DNA of 64,000 bases, taken from contig NZ_JAKRNK010000001.1 in assembly GCF_022346885.1 (NCBI RefSeq), forward strand, positions 496,001 through 560,000, given 5' to 3'. Position numbers and translations under genes: made by a program. Origin of the DNA: Paenibacillus sp. ACRRX (GTDB lineage: Bacteria > Bacillota > Bacilli > Paenibacillales > Paenibacillaceae). Positions 45,868 through 54,247 of the stretch are shown here, in pieces. The notes beneath the pieces were generated by a model. That model was not told the origin of the DNA and did no database searches. It saw only the letters and a list, made by a program, of their open reading frames with translations. Every line of letters starts with the position of its first letter. The stretch's first letter is position 1.

Positions 45868-47472
45868 ATGAAAGCGCTAATTGTTGATGACGAAGTTATT
45901 ATCCGGACAGGATTGGCTAAGGTTATTCCATGGCAGGAGCTTGGCTTTGAGCTGCTTCCACTCTGCGGATCTGCGGAAGACGCGATGCCTGTTATTGAAC
46001 AGGAGCTGCCGCAGTTGGTTCTTACAGACATTCGTATGAATGGGTTGGATGGTTTGACACTCGCAGCATTTATCCGATCTAAGAGTCCAGATACGGAAAC
46101 GATTGTGTATACGGGCTACGATAATTTTAGTTATGCTCAACAAGCTTTAAGAGAGGGCGTTAGCGATTATTTACTAAAAACAAGTCGGCCTGATGATATC
46201 ATTCGAGCAGCACTTCAGGCGAAAGAGCGAATTTTGATCCGGCGGCAGCAGTTGGCAGAACAAGCGAAGAAAGAATCTTCTTATCGCGACCAACTTTTGC
46301 GCATGTGGCTGAGCGGTACTCTATCTTCACAGGAGGCTGAATTGGCAGCTGTTACTCTGCTTAAAGGTAGGGGACAAATGCAAGGTATTTCCGGGGAAAT
46401 GATTAGCGAGCATGAGGATGAAACACTGCGGGGGTTATTCCCTGCTTATGAGGTGGCTGTTGTTCGAGCGGATGGCTGGGACAACGGACAGGAGCAATTG
46501 TTGTTATTTGCAGTTGAGAATATGCTTAAGGACTGTTTGTGCTGTGCGGTGCTGCGTGCCGAAAGCCGGCTTATTGTTGTTTGTTATGAGGCGCAGCATG
46601 GCTGGGTACGGGACTGGGAGCATATTTGCAAGCATGTGGAACAGCACTTGAAATGCCGCTTATTTGCGGGGATAGGCAGCGCCAGTCTGTATCCGTCCCG
46701 TGTATATATTTCATCACAAGAGGCGCAGCGTGCTGCTGACTTTAGACTAGTGTCTGCTGACAAGCGTGCCATGAATATTCATGAGATTCAACAACGTGAT
46801 GGTTATCCTGTATTAATCAGTGCCGAAGATGAAGCGGGGTGTGTGCATTGTATCAAGGGCGGGAATCCAGATCTGCTGCGACAGTGGGTTACTACTCATA
46901 TAAGTAAACTGTTGAATGAGCCGCGTGCAACACCAGAATCAGTGATGGCGTATATTCATTCCATCGTAACGGGGACTAGAAGATGGCTGGAGAAATATGC
47001 GGATTCATTGTCGATGTCACTGCAACCAATTGTGTGGCGAGCGGACGCTCTGGTGTCTGCAGCAGGAGCTGACCGTATGCAGTGGGAACGGGCTATTTTC
47101 ATCCAATTGCAAGAAGTATTACAATACTACCGCGATCTGGCGGATCAGACAGCAGGCTCGATCGTTACCCGAGCTATGCATTATATACGAGAACATGCGG
47201 ATGGAACCTTAACGCTGCAGCATGTGGCAAAGGAGGTACATATTCATCCACATCATCTAAGTGAACGGTTCAAAGTAGAGACCGGGATGAATTATATCGA
47301 GTTTGTCACCCAGGCTCGAATGGAAAGAGCGGGTACGCTGCTGAAGGAATCAGGAGCTAAAGTTGCGGATATAGGTCGAAGCGTGGGATATGAGGATGTT
47401 AAATATTTCTCACAGCTATTTAAGAAGCATACAGGATGCACACCATCCGAATATAGGGGAGGGAAAAGCTGA
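45868..47472 (+). CDS. YesN-type response regulator with AraC DNA-binding domain (second pair)
   Basis: A 534-residue regulator. The receiver has VDDE at residues 7-9, phospho-acceptor Asp54 (LVLTDIRMN) and Lys104, but the residue after the Lys is Thr, not the usual Pro (YLLKTSRP). The C-terminal AraC domain reads LQHVAKEVHIHPHHLSERFKVETG...VADIGRSVGYEDVKYFSQLFKKHTG. CGAGGAGG precedes the ATG. It probably activates the sugar importer that starts 125 bases downstream. Confidence 0.9.
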   Translation: MKALIVDDEVIIRTGLAKVIPWQELGFELLPLCGSAEDAMPVIEQELPQLVLTDIRMNGLDGLTLAAFIRSKSPDTETIVYTGYDNFSYAQQALREGVSDYLLKTSRPDDIIRAALQAKERILIRRQQLAEQAKKESSYRDQLLRMWLSGTLSSQEAELAAVTLLKGRGQMQGISGEMISEHEDETLRGLFPAYEVAVVRADGWDNGQEQLLLFAVENMLKDCLCCAVLRAESRLIVVCYEAQHGWVRDWEHICKHVEQHLKCRLFAGIGSASLYPSRVYISSQEAQRAADFRLVSADKRAMNIHEIQQRDGYPVLISAEDEAGCVHCIKGGNPDLLRQWVTTHISKLLNEPRATPESVMAYIHSIVTGTRRWLEKYADSLSMSLQPIVWRADALVSAAGADRMQWERAIFIQLQEVLQYYRDLADQTAGSIVTRAMHYIREHADGTLTLQHVAKEVHIHPHHLSERFKVETGMNYIEFVTQARMERAGTLLKESGAKVADIGRSVGYEDVKYFSQLFKKHTGCTPSEYRGGKS

Positions 47473-47514
47473 ATAAGTTCCCGCTATAAGCTGAAGATTT
47501 TCCCTCACGCTGAT

Positions 47515-47534
47515 GGTAAACGCTTACTTATACT
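47515..47534 (+). promoter_or_regulatory. cre site and -10 of the second sugar importer
   Basis: GGTAAACGCTTACT (47515-47528) matches the cre consensus at 13 of 14 positions and directly abuts TATACT (47529-47534). The expected -35 is poor, as is common for promoters that need an activator. CcpA bound here would block RNA polymerase. Confidence 0.7.
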
Positions 47535-47596
47535 AAGGTTAGTTCCTCAGTTACATGTGAACGGAACATTACATAATGAGATCAGGAGGGGTCCTC

Positions 47597-48925
47597 ATGC
47601 GCAAATCATTGCTGCTCGTATTGGTCATGATGGTAGCTGTATCTGTATTTACTGCTTGTTCGGGTAGTCAGAATACAGGAAAGGGAACGAGTGATGGTGG
47701 TTCTGGCAAGGAAGAGAAAGTAGCACTTTCCTTGTGGCATAACTTTACAGGAGATGACCTTCGTGCAAGAACAATGCGTGAGATTGTGGACAATTTCAAG
47801 AACGACCATCCGAATATTGATCTAAATATTCAGGCGATTCCGCCAGACGGCTACAAAGCAAGACTTAAAACAGTAGCTGCGGCAAATGAGATGCCAGATG
47901 TATTTCTAATGTGGCCGGGAACGATGACAAAGGAATTCCAGGGTGGAGATTTACTGCAGCCGATTAATGAATTGCTTGACAGCAAAGCGGATTGGAAAAG
48001 TGGCTTCTTACCAGGCTCGTTTGACGGTTTTACGATAGACAATCAGATTTACAGTGCGCCGATGGGTTTATCACCGACGTCAATCTTATATTACAATCAA
48101 GCCATTTTTGATAAATACCAATTGCAAGTACCTAAGACATGGGATGAATTGATTAAAGCTGTCGAGAGCTTTAAGTCTAACAAGGTTACGCCTATTGCAC
48201 TGGGGAATAAAGCAGCTTGGCTCGCACAATCCAGCATTATATCATCGCTTGGCGATCGAGTGACGGGAAGCGAATGGTTCATAAAGGCTGCCGCGCAGGA
48301 CGGTGCTAAATTCACAGACCCCGAATTCGTTAAGGCATTGGAATTGCTTCAACAATTACAGCAGGCAGGTGCTTTCCAAGAAGGTTTCAACAGTATTGAC
48401 AACACACAGATGGAAATGATGTTTGCACAAGGGCAGGCAGCGATGATGATCGATGGTGGCTGGGCGTTAACGAATTTGTCTGCTAATGCCCCTAAAGAAG
48501 TGCTGGATCAAATGGGTGCAACTGTACTGCCATCCGTTCCTGGTGGAAAGGGTGACCCCAACACAACTTCTGGTGTAGTCGGAGTAGGTCTTGGCCTAAG
48601 CAAAAAGGTCGAAGGCAAGAAAAAAGAAGCGGCCCATGAGTTAATCTTGGCTATGTCAGGACCGGACGCTCAAAAACGTACGTTGGAAGCGAATCAATTA
48701 GTCAGTTACAAGGTTGAATTGGATGAAAGCAAAGTGTCCTCGTTATTTGCCAAAGTGTACAAATTGATGAACTCGGTACAGCGGACGCCTGTATACGATG
48801 CCATTTTATCTAGTGCAGGAGCTGATGCAGTTAACAACGGACTGCAAGAACTGCTGATGGGTGGAAAAGCACAGGATATTGCACAGAAAATACAGGATGC
48901 GCAGGCCAAGTCCATTCAAAAGTAA
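47597..48925 (+). CDS. Extracellular sugar-binding lipoprotein
   Basis: A 442-residue receptor of the family 1 solute-binding proteins (MsmE/MalE type). The signal peptide ends in FTAC with Cys21 as the lipid anchor. The mature chain starts with SLWHNFTGDD and shows DVFLMWPGTMTKEF and GLSPTSILYYNQAIFDKY, typical of oligosaccharide binders. AGGAGGGG lies just before ATG 47597; the in-frame ATG at 47576 is upstream of that ribosome site and is rejected. It is the first gene of the operon with the two permeases. Confidence 0.92.
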   Translation: MRKSLLLVLVMMVAVSVFTACSGSQNTGKGTSDGGSGKEEKVALSLWHNFTGDDLRARTMREIVDNFKNDHPNIDLNIQAIPPDGYKARLKTVAAANEMPDVFLMWPGTMTKEFQGGDLLQPINELLDSKADWKSGFLPGSFDGFTIDNQIYSAPMGLSPTSILYYNQAIFDKYQLQVPKTWDELIKAVESFKSNKVTPIALGNKAAWLAQSSIISSLGDRVTGSEWFIKAAAQDGAKFTDPEFVKALELLQQLQQAGAFQEGFNSIDNTQMEMMFAQGQAAMMIDGGWALTNLSANAPKEVLDQMGATVLPSVPGGKGDPNTTSGVVGVGLGLSKKVEGKKKEAAHELILAMSGPDAQKRTLEANQLVSYKVELDESKVSSLFAKVYKLMNSVQRTPVYDAILSSAGADAVNNGLQELLMGGKAQDIAQKIQDAQAKSIQK

Positions 48926-48967
48926 GCATGATGGAGAGCGCTCAACGCTGTTCTGCTTAGACGATGA

Positions 48968-49016
48968 CTATGCCCTGCTGCCTGAATAAGCATAAGCATG
49001 GACAGGGCATAGGTTT
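48968..49016 (+). terminator. Intercistronic hairpin after the binding-protein gene
   Basis: A perfect 10-bp stem CTATGCCCTG/CAGGGCATAG with a 25-base loop that can fold further, followed by GTTTTCG. It is a partial terminator or protecting structure between the receptor gene and the permease genes. Confidence 0.6.
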
Positions 49017-49041
49017 TCGTCTTTGAGAAGGGAGGATCACG

Positions 49042-49920
49042 ATGCGAACGTTTACTGCCAAGCGTGCCTTTGTCACGTTCGGTCTTCTTCCGTCGATCAT
49101 AATTTATACAGTGTTTGTCATTGTGCCTGTGTTCTGGTCGGCATACTACGGTTTTTTCGATTGGAAAGGTATCGGTGAAGCTCGCTTTATCGGCTTCGGC
49201 AATTTTACGGAGGCGCTTGGTGACAACATCTTCTGGTTATCGCTTAAAAACAATCTGATTGTTGTTGTTGCCTCGGTATTTGGCCAGGTTCCTATTGCAT
49301 TGCTGCTGGCACTGCTGCTGCGCAAAGGCACCTGGTTCCAACGCTTCGTGCGCGCATCCGTTTTTATGCCGATGGTACTCTCCTCAGTCGTCATCGGAAT
49401 CATCTGGAGCACGATTTATCATCCGCAAATTGGTCTTCTCAACGGTTTGCTTGACATGGTTGGCTTAGGCGAATGGAAAAAAGCGTGGTTGTCTGACCCT
49501 GCAATTGCAATGTGGATGATTGCGATCCCGATAATATGGAATTTTATCGGTCCTTATCTTATTATGTTCCTTGCTGCTCTCAGCAGCATACCGAGCGAGC
49601 TGGACGATGCAGCCGCAATGGATGGCGCCTCAGGAACACGGAAGTTGATATCCGTTACGCTGCCTATGATATGGGATACGATCAAAGTGACCATTGTACT
49701 ATGTATTTCAGGCAGTCTGAAGGCATTTGATCTGATCTACGTCATGACAAATGGCGGACCAGCACACGCAACGGAGCTGCTAGCTTCTTATATGTACAAT
49801 AGTACATTTAATGTGTTCCGTTACGGGTACGGCAGCGCGGTATCGACCCTTATTATTATTATTAGCTTAATACTTATTGCCGGGTCCCAACTGCTTATGC
49901 GCCGCCGCAACCATACCTGA
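49042..49920 (+). CDS. Sugar ABC transporter permease (UgpA/MsmF-like)
   Basis: A 292-residue permease with six helices, the first at residues 10-30. The EAA coupling loop reads SELDDAAAMDGASGTRKLISVTLPM, and the later PAHATELLASYMY segment is usual for the family. GGGAGG lies 7 bases before the ATG. It pairs with the next permease. No ATPase gene accompanies them. Confidence 0.92.
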   Translation: MRTFTAKRAFVTFGLLPSIIIYTVFVIVPVFWSAYYGFFDWKGIGEARFIGFGNFTEALGDNIFWLSLKNNLIVVVASVFGQVPIALLLALLLRKGTWFQRFVRASVFMPMVLSSVVIGIIWSTIYHPQIGLLNGLLDMVGLGEWKKAWLSDPAIAMWMIAIPIIWNFIGPYLIMFLAALSSIPSELDDAAAMDGASGTRKLISVTLPMIWDTIKVTIVLCISGSLKAFDLIYVMTNGGPAHATELLASYMYNSTFNVFRYGYGSAVSTLIIIISLILIAGSQLLMRRRNHT

Positions 49921-49956
49921 TGCAGCGTGAACATACAACGGAGAGGAGTGGATCCA

Positions 49957-50835
49957 GTGAACACGACTACTGCAGCCCATAGAAAAAGATCAATTCGCGC
50001 AAAGCAGCAAGGCGTGCCCAGATGGAAGCAGTTACTGCGAAATGCTGTACTTGGCGTATACGCGTTATTAACGTTGTACCCACTGTTATGGATGTACATG
50101 AGTGCGTTTAAGACGAATGCAGAATTTTATGCAAGTCCTTTCTCATTGCCTACTTCCTGGAATTGGGACAACTTCGTCCGTGCGTGGGAAGTATCTGGTA
50201 TGGGGAAAGCAGCACTGAACTCTTTGTGGGTTACGTTCTTGGCGTTAGTATTAACTTTGCTGCTCGGTGCTCTGACGGCCTATATTTTGTCCAGATTTAC
50301 ATTCCGCGGGAAACGTCTGTTAACGGGAATGCTCCTGCTGGGCATGCTTATTCCTGTTCACAGCACCCTTGTCCCCTTGTTCATTATGATGAATAAGATG
50401 GGATTGCTGGATACACATGCAGCGCTTGTGCTGCCCTATACTGCTTTTGAACTTCCGATTGCCGTCTTTATCGTCCTTGCTTATCTAACCAATATTCCAA
50501 AAGAAATGGAAGAGGCAGCATTGGTAGATGGATCGGGGTATCTGGGTATCTTTACCCGAATTATTTTGCCAGTGACGCTGCCAGCACTATCGACAGTTGC
50601 TATTCTGGGCTTCCTGCGATTCTGGAACGACTTTGCATTTGCGCTTGTGTTTATTAATGATCCGAATTTGAAGACGCTTCCACTAAGCTTGTCCGTGTTT
50701 GCAACAGGCTACTCAACCGATTTCCGGCTAACGATGGCGGCTTTAGCGATGGCATCATTGCCAACGATAATCGTATATCTTATGTTCCAGGAACAGGTGA
50801 TGAAAGGGATGGCAGCAGGTTCTGTAAAAGGTTAG
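49957..50835 (+). CDS. Sugar ABC transporter permease (UgpE/MsmG-like)
   Basis: A 292-residue permease of the MalG/MsmG type with six helices. The coupling loop is KEMEEAALVDGSGYLGIFTRIILPVT and the chain ends with the family tail VMKGMAAGSVKG. The frame opens at GTG 49927, but AGGAG 8 bases before GTG 49957 supports the later start. It ends the second sugar importer operon. Substrate not known. Confidence 0.9.
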   Translation: MNTTTAAHRKRSIRAKQQGVPRWKQLLRNAVLGVYALLTLYPLLWMYMSAFKTNAEFYASPFSLPTSWNWDNFVRAWEVSGMGKAALNSLWVTFLALVLTLLLGALTAYILSRFTFRGKRLLTGMLLLGMLIPVHSTLVPLFIMMNKMGLLDTHAALVLPYTAFELPIAVFIVLAYLTNIPKEMEEAALVDGSGYLGIFTRIILPVTLPALSTVAILGFLRFWNDFAFALVFINDPNLKTLPLSLSVFATGYSTDFRLTMAALAMASLPTIIVYLMFQEQVMKGMAAGSVKG

Positions 50836-51024
50836 CTGCTTCATCAGGACGACTTACAACTTTGTAAGCAAGCTGTAAGCAGAAGCAATGGCGTGGGATA
50901 CGAACGACATGTACACTGGTAATCAGGCAGGGGTTTCCATGGAATGGATGATTGCTGGAGATTATCCATTGCAAATGTCATGAGCACCCGTTACGCTCAT
51001 TGCTCTAATACCCATCCCATCAGG

Positions 51025-51098
51025 ATGTTTATATCACTTTCTCTTTATCTTTCTGCCGATAGAAGCACCGTTTCAATGGAGAACGATGATATAAACAT
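51025..51098. repeat. Widely spaced 12-bp perfect inverted repeat
   Basis: ATGTTTATATCA (51025-51036) and TGATATAAACAT (51087-51098) are perfect complements separated by 50 bases. They could fold a long-loop RNA hairpin just before the terminator or act as paired DNA sites. No known element is recognised. Confidence 0.5.
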
Positions 51099-51112
51099 TC
51101 ACATTCCCTTAT

Positions 51113-51164
51113 AGGCCCATTTGGCGATCGATCTTGTCTGCGACGTCTCATGGGGCTTTTTTTT
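51113..51164 (+). terminator. Terminator in the convergent region
   Basis: A GCCCAT/ATGGGGC stem with one bulge encloses a partly paired GATCG/CGACG region and is followed by eight T. Confidence 0.65.
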
Positions 51165-51396
51165 GTGTACGGAATACCTTCTGCGTTAGGGATATACCAA
51201 CTGCTCTTTGATTAGATGATAGCGATTACCGCAAACTACGAACAGACACGGAAAATAGATTCGGATAAATGTGGAATAGTTGAATGTACTCGAATAAATG
51301 CTGCTTACATGCTCGAGGGGAGCTCTGCGGAGGCCGTTCGATGCATACAGGGTGATCATCATGATGAGGGTAATGTCACGCTATCACCCCGTATCA

Positions 51397-52434
51397 TTAC
51401 ATGGAGCTGGCCGCTACAGGAGTAGGCTCATAAGGAATGACTGAGCCGCCGTGTTTGATCTCGCATGGTAGCTTGACAAGTTTCGGTGCTTGATTCCGGT
51501 TGCGGATTCGGTCTAACAGAAGCTGAATACCGATCTGGCCGAAATCGTAGGCTGGTTGGGAGGCGACAGAATAGAAAGAATTCATGTTCTCTACCGTGCC
51601 GAGGTCGTCGAAGCAGGCAATGGACATATCTTCGGGTACTCGCAGCCCGCGTTCGCGCGCTTCACGGAAAACGGTTAACGCAAGCATATTATTTGCTGCA
51701 AATATAGCCGTGGGGCGTTCTTCAGGTGTACGTTCAAACCAATCGTTTAAAATAAGATCCTGCTTGTCCTTGATATAGCTGGCTGTAACGATATGCTTCT
51801 CGTCAATTGGAAGTCCTGCTTCACGAAGTGCGTCTTCGTAGCCAGCGCGGCGTTCACGAGCTGTTGATACATGTTCCAGACCGTTAACAAGTCCAATTCG
51901 AGTATGCCCTTGGCGAATCATTTCTCTTACAAGCTGCTTCGCTCCCGCGCGACTGTCTCCCAGAACGGTGTCACAAACGATACCTGGAACTTCCCGATCA
52001 AGCAAAACAAATGGAACGTTTTGACGTTCAAGCCACTGTAAATGATCAAATGACATATCATTGCTTGGCGCGAACAGTACACCGTCTACCCGCATGGAAA
52101 GGATCATTTCTACATATTGACGTTCTTTGAGCAGATTCTCGTCGCTGTTGCCGAACATGAGTCGATAGCCATGTTTGAGTGCAGCATCTTCAGCGCCGCG
52201 AGCTATCGTTGTAAAGAAGGGGTTGGTAATATCGGTAATGAGGAGGGATAACACTTTACTTTCCTGCGTAACAAGGCATCTCGCAACGGAGTTGGGGATG
52301 TAATGCATCTCTTCCATTACTTGCTTCACTTTGACTCGTGTTTTCTCGCTGACTCTACCAGTGTTGTTAATGACTCGTGATACTGTCATCGCCGATACGT
52401 TAGCCAGCCTCGCAATATCATAAATAGTAGCCAT
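51397..52434 (-). CDS. LacI-family transcriptional regulator
   Basis: A 345-residue repressor. The N-terminal HTH reads ATIYDIARLANVSAMTVSRVINN, followed by the hinge helix (YIPNSVARCLVT) and a periplasmic-binding-like effector domain (SLLITDITNPFFTTIARGAEDAA). GGAGAAGAGG precedes the ATG. It lies 192 bases after ribokinase in the same direction, so it may be the ribose-type regulator of that gene, but the effector is not known. Confidence 0.9.
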   Translation of the reverse strand: MATIYDIARLANVSAMTVSRVINNTGRVSEKTRVKVKQVMEEMHYIPNSVARCLVTQESKVLSLLITDITNPFFTTIARGAEDAALKHGYRLMFGNSDENLLKERQYVEMILSMRVDGVLFAPSNDMSFDHLQWLERQNVPFVLLDREVPGIVCDTVLGDSRAGAKQLVREMIRQGHTRIGLVNGLEHVSTARERRAGYEDALREAGLPIDEKHIVTASYIKDKQDLILNDWFERTPEERPTAIFAANNMLALTVFREARERGLRVPEDMSIACFDDLGTVENMNSFYSVASQPAYDFGQIGIQLLLDRIRNRNQAPKLVKLPCEIKHGGSVIPYEPTPVAASSM

Positions 52435-52550
52435 TGCCTCTTCTCCTGCCGTTAGTGGGATAGATGCTAAAAAAGTTATACCGATTTCATTTTATTCTAT
52501 CGGTAGCGCAAGGGCAAGAGGTTTCTAGGGATCATTTGGAAATAAATAGA

Positions 52551-52589
52551 CTCATTCTATCGGAATTGTGCTAAAATCGTCAGAATGAG
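52551..52589 (-). terminator. Hairpin between ribokinase and lacI-type genes
   Basis: CTCATTCT pairs with AGAATGAG across a 23-base loop. No T-run is obvious, so it is a weak candidate for termination or RNA processing. The word ATTCTATCGG also occurs twice in this interval (near 52493 and 52554). Confidence 0.4.
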
Positions 52590-52626
52590 CCTAAAATTAA
52601 CCTAAATTATGACTTGAAAATGAAGG

Positions 52627-53658
52627 TTATCCTGATGTATTGGGCGATAACCATTGATCTAATTGCTCACGTGTCGGCATACCACTTTGCGCACCAAAGC
52701 GAGTCACAGATAACGCACCAGCTGCAACAGCCCAAGCGATTGCTTCTTCTGTTGGCCGTTTCTCAGCAAGTGCAACGGCCAGTGCTCCGTTAAAGGTATC
52801 ACCGGCGCCAGTCGTATCCGCTACCGTTACCTGACGGCCAGGACTGTGGTGAACAGACCCGTCTGCACTGCACCAGTAAGCGCCTTCACTTCCTTTTGTC
52901 ATGATGACTTTTCCTGGTAATTGCTGCAGCATACGGCGGTAGAAGTCATCCGTCTGTACTGGATTCTTCTCTGGTGAATTGGATTCATCCTGGCTCGTTT
53001 GAACTTGCACGAAGGCAGAATCGCCCAGCATAAGTTCCAGTTCGTGCTCATTCGGGGTAACCCAACTGATTTTGTCTATGAGAAGGGGGTCCAATTGAAC
53101 GGCTGGCGCTGGATTCAGCATGACAGGTACATGATGCCGATTGGCGATGTCGATAGCCGTACGTACGGATTCCAAAGGAATTTCCAACTGCAGGACGACG
53201 AGGTCAGATTCAGCAATAAGCTTGGTGTGAAGGGTGACAAGCTCGGTTGTGACGGCCTCATTTGCACCCGGTACGACGATAATCCGGTTGTCTCCATCGG
53301 CAATAGTAATCGCAGCGATGCCGGAAGATACATTTGAGATCGTGGACACTCCATCACAATGGATGTCCTCACGCTTTAAATTAGCCAGCATCTCTATGCC
53401 GAAGCTGTCATCACCTATACATCCAATCATATGCACTTCTGCACCTAGACGGGCTGCAGCTACTGCTTGATTGGCACCTTTTCCACCGCAAAACGTACCA
53501 AATTTCTTACCCTGTACAGTCTCACCTGCCTGGGGAATGATATCGGTAACTGTTACAAGATCCATATTTAAACTGCCAATAACCGTAATACGTGGGCGCC
53601 GCAATGTAGAGCGGGCTGGATCAGCACTCTGAGATGATTGATATGGGGATGAGTTCAA
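52627..53658 (-). CDS. rbsK: Ribokinase
   Basis: A 343-residue PfkB-family sugar kinase that phosphorylates ribose to ribose-5-phosphate in the cytoplasm. Markers: VIGSLNMDLV, the GGKGANQAVAAARLG sugar-binding loop, and DTTGAGDTFNGALA with the catalytic Asp. The chain is about 50 residues longer than B. subtilis RbsK because of a 23-residue N-terminal extension and an insertion (SQDESNSPEKNPVQTDD) before the ATP site. It begins with TTG, 9 bases after AAAGGAG. No ribose transporter is adjacent. Confidence 0.92.
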   Translation of the reverse strand: MNSSPYQSSQSADPARSTLRRPRITVIGSLNMDLVTVTDIIPQAGETVQGKKFGTFCGGKGANQAVAAARLGAEVHMIGCIGDDSFGIEMLANLKREDIHCDGVSTISNVSSGIAAITIADGDNRIIVVPGANEAVTTELVTLHTKLIAESDLVVLQLEIPLESVRTAIDIANRHHVPVMLNPAPAVQLDPLLIDKISWVTPNEHELELMLGDSAFVQVQTSQDESNSPEKNPVQTDDFYRRMLQQLPGKVIMTKGSEGAYWCSADGSVHHSPGRQVTVADTTGAGDTFNGALAVALAEKRPTEEAIAWAVAAGALSVTRFGAQSGMPTREQLDQWLSPNTSG

Positions 53659-53786
53659 TAGGCTCGACTCCTTTATATAACGTACGTATATGATCTATTT
53701 TAGCGGTAATAACGGGAAATATCAAAAATGAAATGAACATCACGAAGACGGTTTCTTTTTTAGAAGGGATATGGTAAAATCTATAT

Positions 53787-53803
53787 ACTTACATTTTGTA
53801 AGT
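53787..53803. promoter_or_regulatory. Inverted repeat operator of the HxlR-type gene
   Basis: ACTTACATTTTGTAAGT is a perfect 7-bp inverted repeat with a 3-base centre. It overlaps a TATACT -10 (53784-53789) and ends 20 bases before the ATG. It has the TTAC-N5-GTAA form reported for some DUF24/HxlR redox regulators of Bacillus, so autorepression is likely. Confidence 0.7.
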
Positions 53804-53823
53804 TGTATAAGGAGGGATAACGA

Positions 53824-54210
53824 ATGGATAATGACCACTCGGGAATGTGTCCGCGATTTGAAGCTGCATTTTGTATATTAGGAAAGCGTTGGAACGGCCT
53901 GCTCATCAAGGGCCTGTTAAGTGGACCTAAGCGCTTCAAGGATATCTCCTCTCTCATTCCAACGATGAGTGACAAGATGCTTAGCGAGCGGATGAAGGAT
54001 CTAGAATATTCTGGAATAGTCACCCGCAATGTATATCCGGAGACTCCTGTACGTATTGAATACGCCTTAACTGACAAGGGACTTGCTTTACAGCCTGTCA
54101 TGGAAGCAATCCAGTTTTGGGCTGAGTCATGGGTGGATAATCTGCCTGATGCCTCGTACCCTTACTGCGATGAATCTGATTCAAATGTGAGTAACCCGGT
54201 GAATGGTTAA
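53824..54210 (+). CDS. HxlR/DUF24-family redox-type regulator
   Basis: A 128-residue winged-helix protein. The conserved N-terminal Cys9 (GMCPRFEAAF) is the thiol sensor in YodB, CatR and HypR relatives; a second Cys17 is also present. The core GKRWNGLLIKGLLSGPKRFKDIS and the TPVRIEYALTDKG wing are typical. AAGGAGG lies 8 bases before the ATG. The next gene, 37 bases downstream, is a small flavoprotein, so this is probably a quinone- or electrophile-responsive pair. Confidence 0.9.
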   Translation: MDNDHSGMCPRFEAAFCILGKRWNGLLIKGLLSGPKRFKDISSLIPTMSDKMLSERMKDLEYSGIVTRNVYPETPVRIEYALTDKGLALQPVMEAIQFWAESWVDNLPDASYPYCDESDSNVSNPVNG

Positions 54211-54247
54211 CATGAATTCATCTTTCTAGTCGAAAGGAATGGATACG

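Larger units (their letters stand above)
50836..51396. other. Intergenic region after the second sugar importer
   Basis: About 560 bases between convergent permease and lacI-type genes. It contains a 12-bp inverted repeat (51025-51098) and a terminator (51113-51164). A 69-codon frame at 51216-51425 has no ribosome site and mostly overlaps the lacI end; it is not called. Confidence 0.5.
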
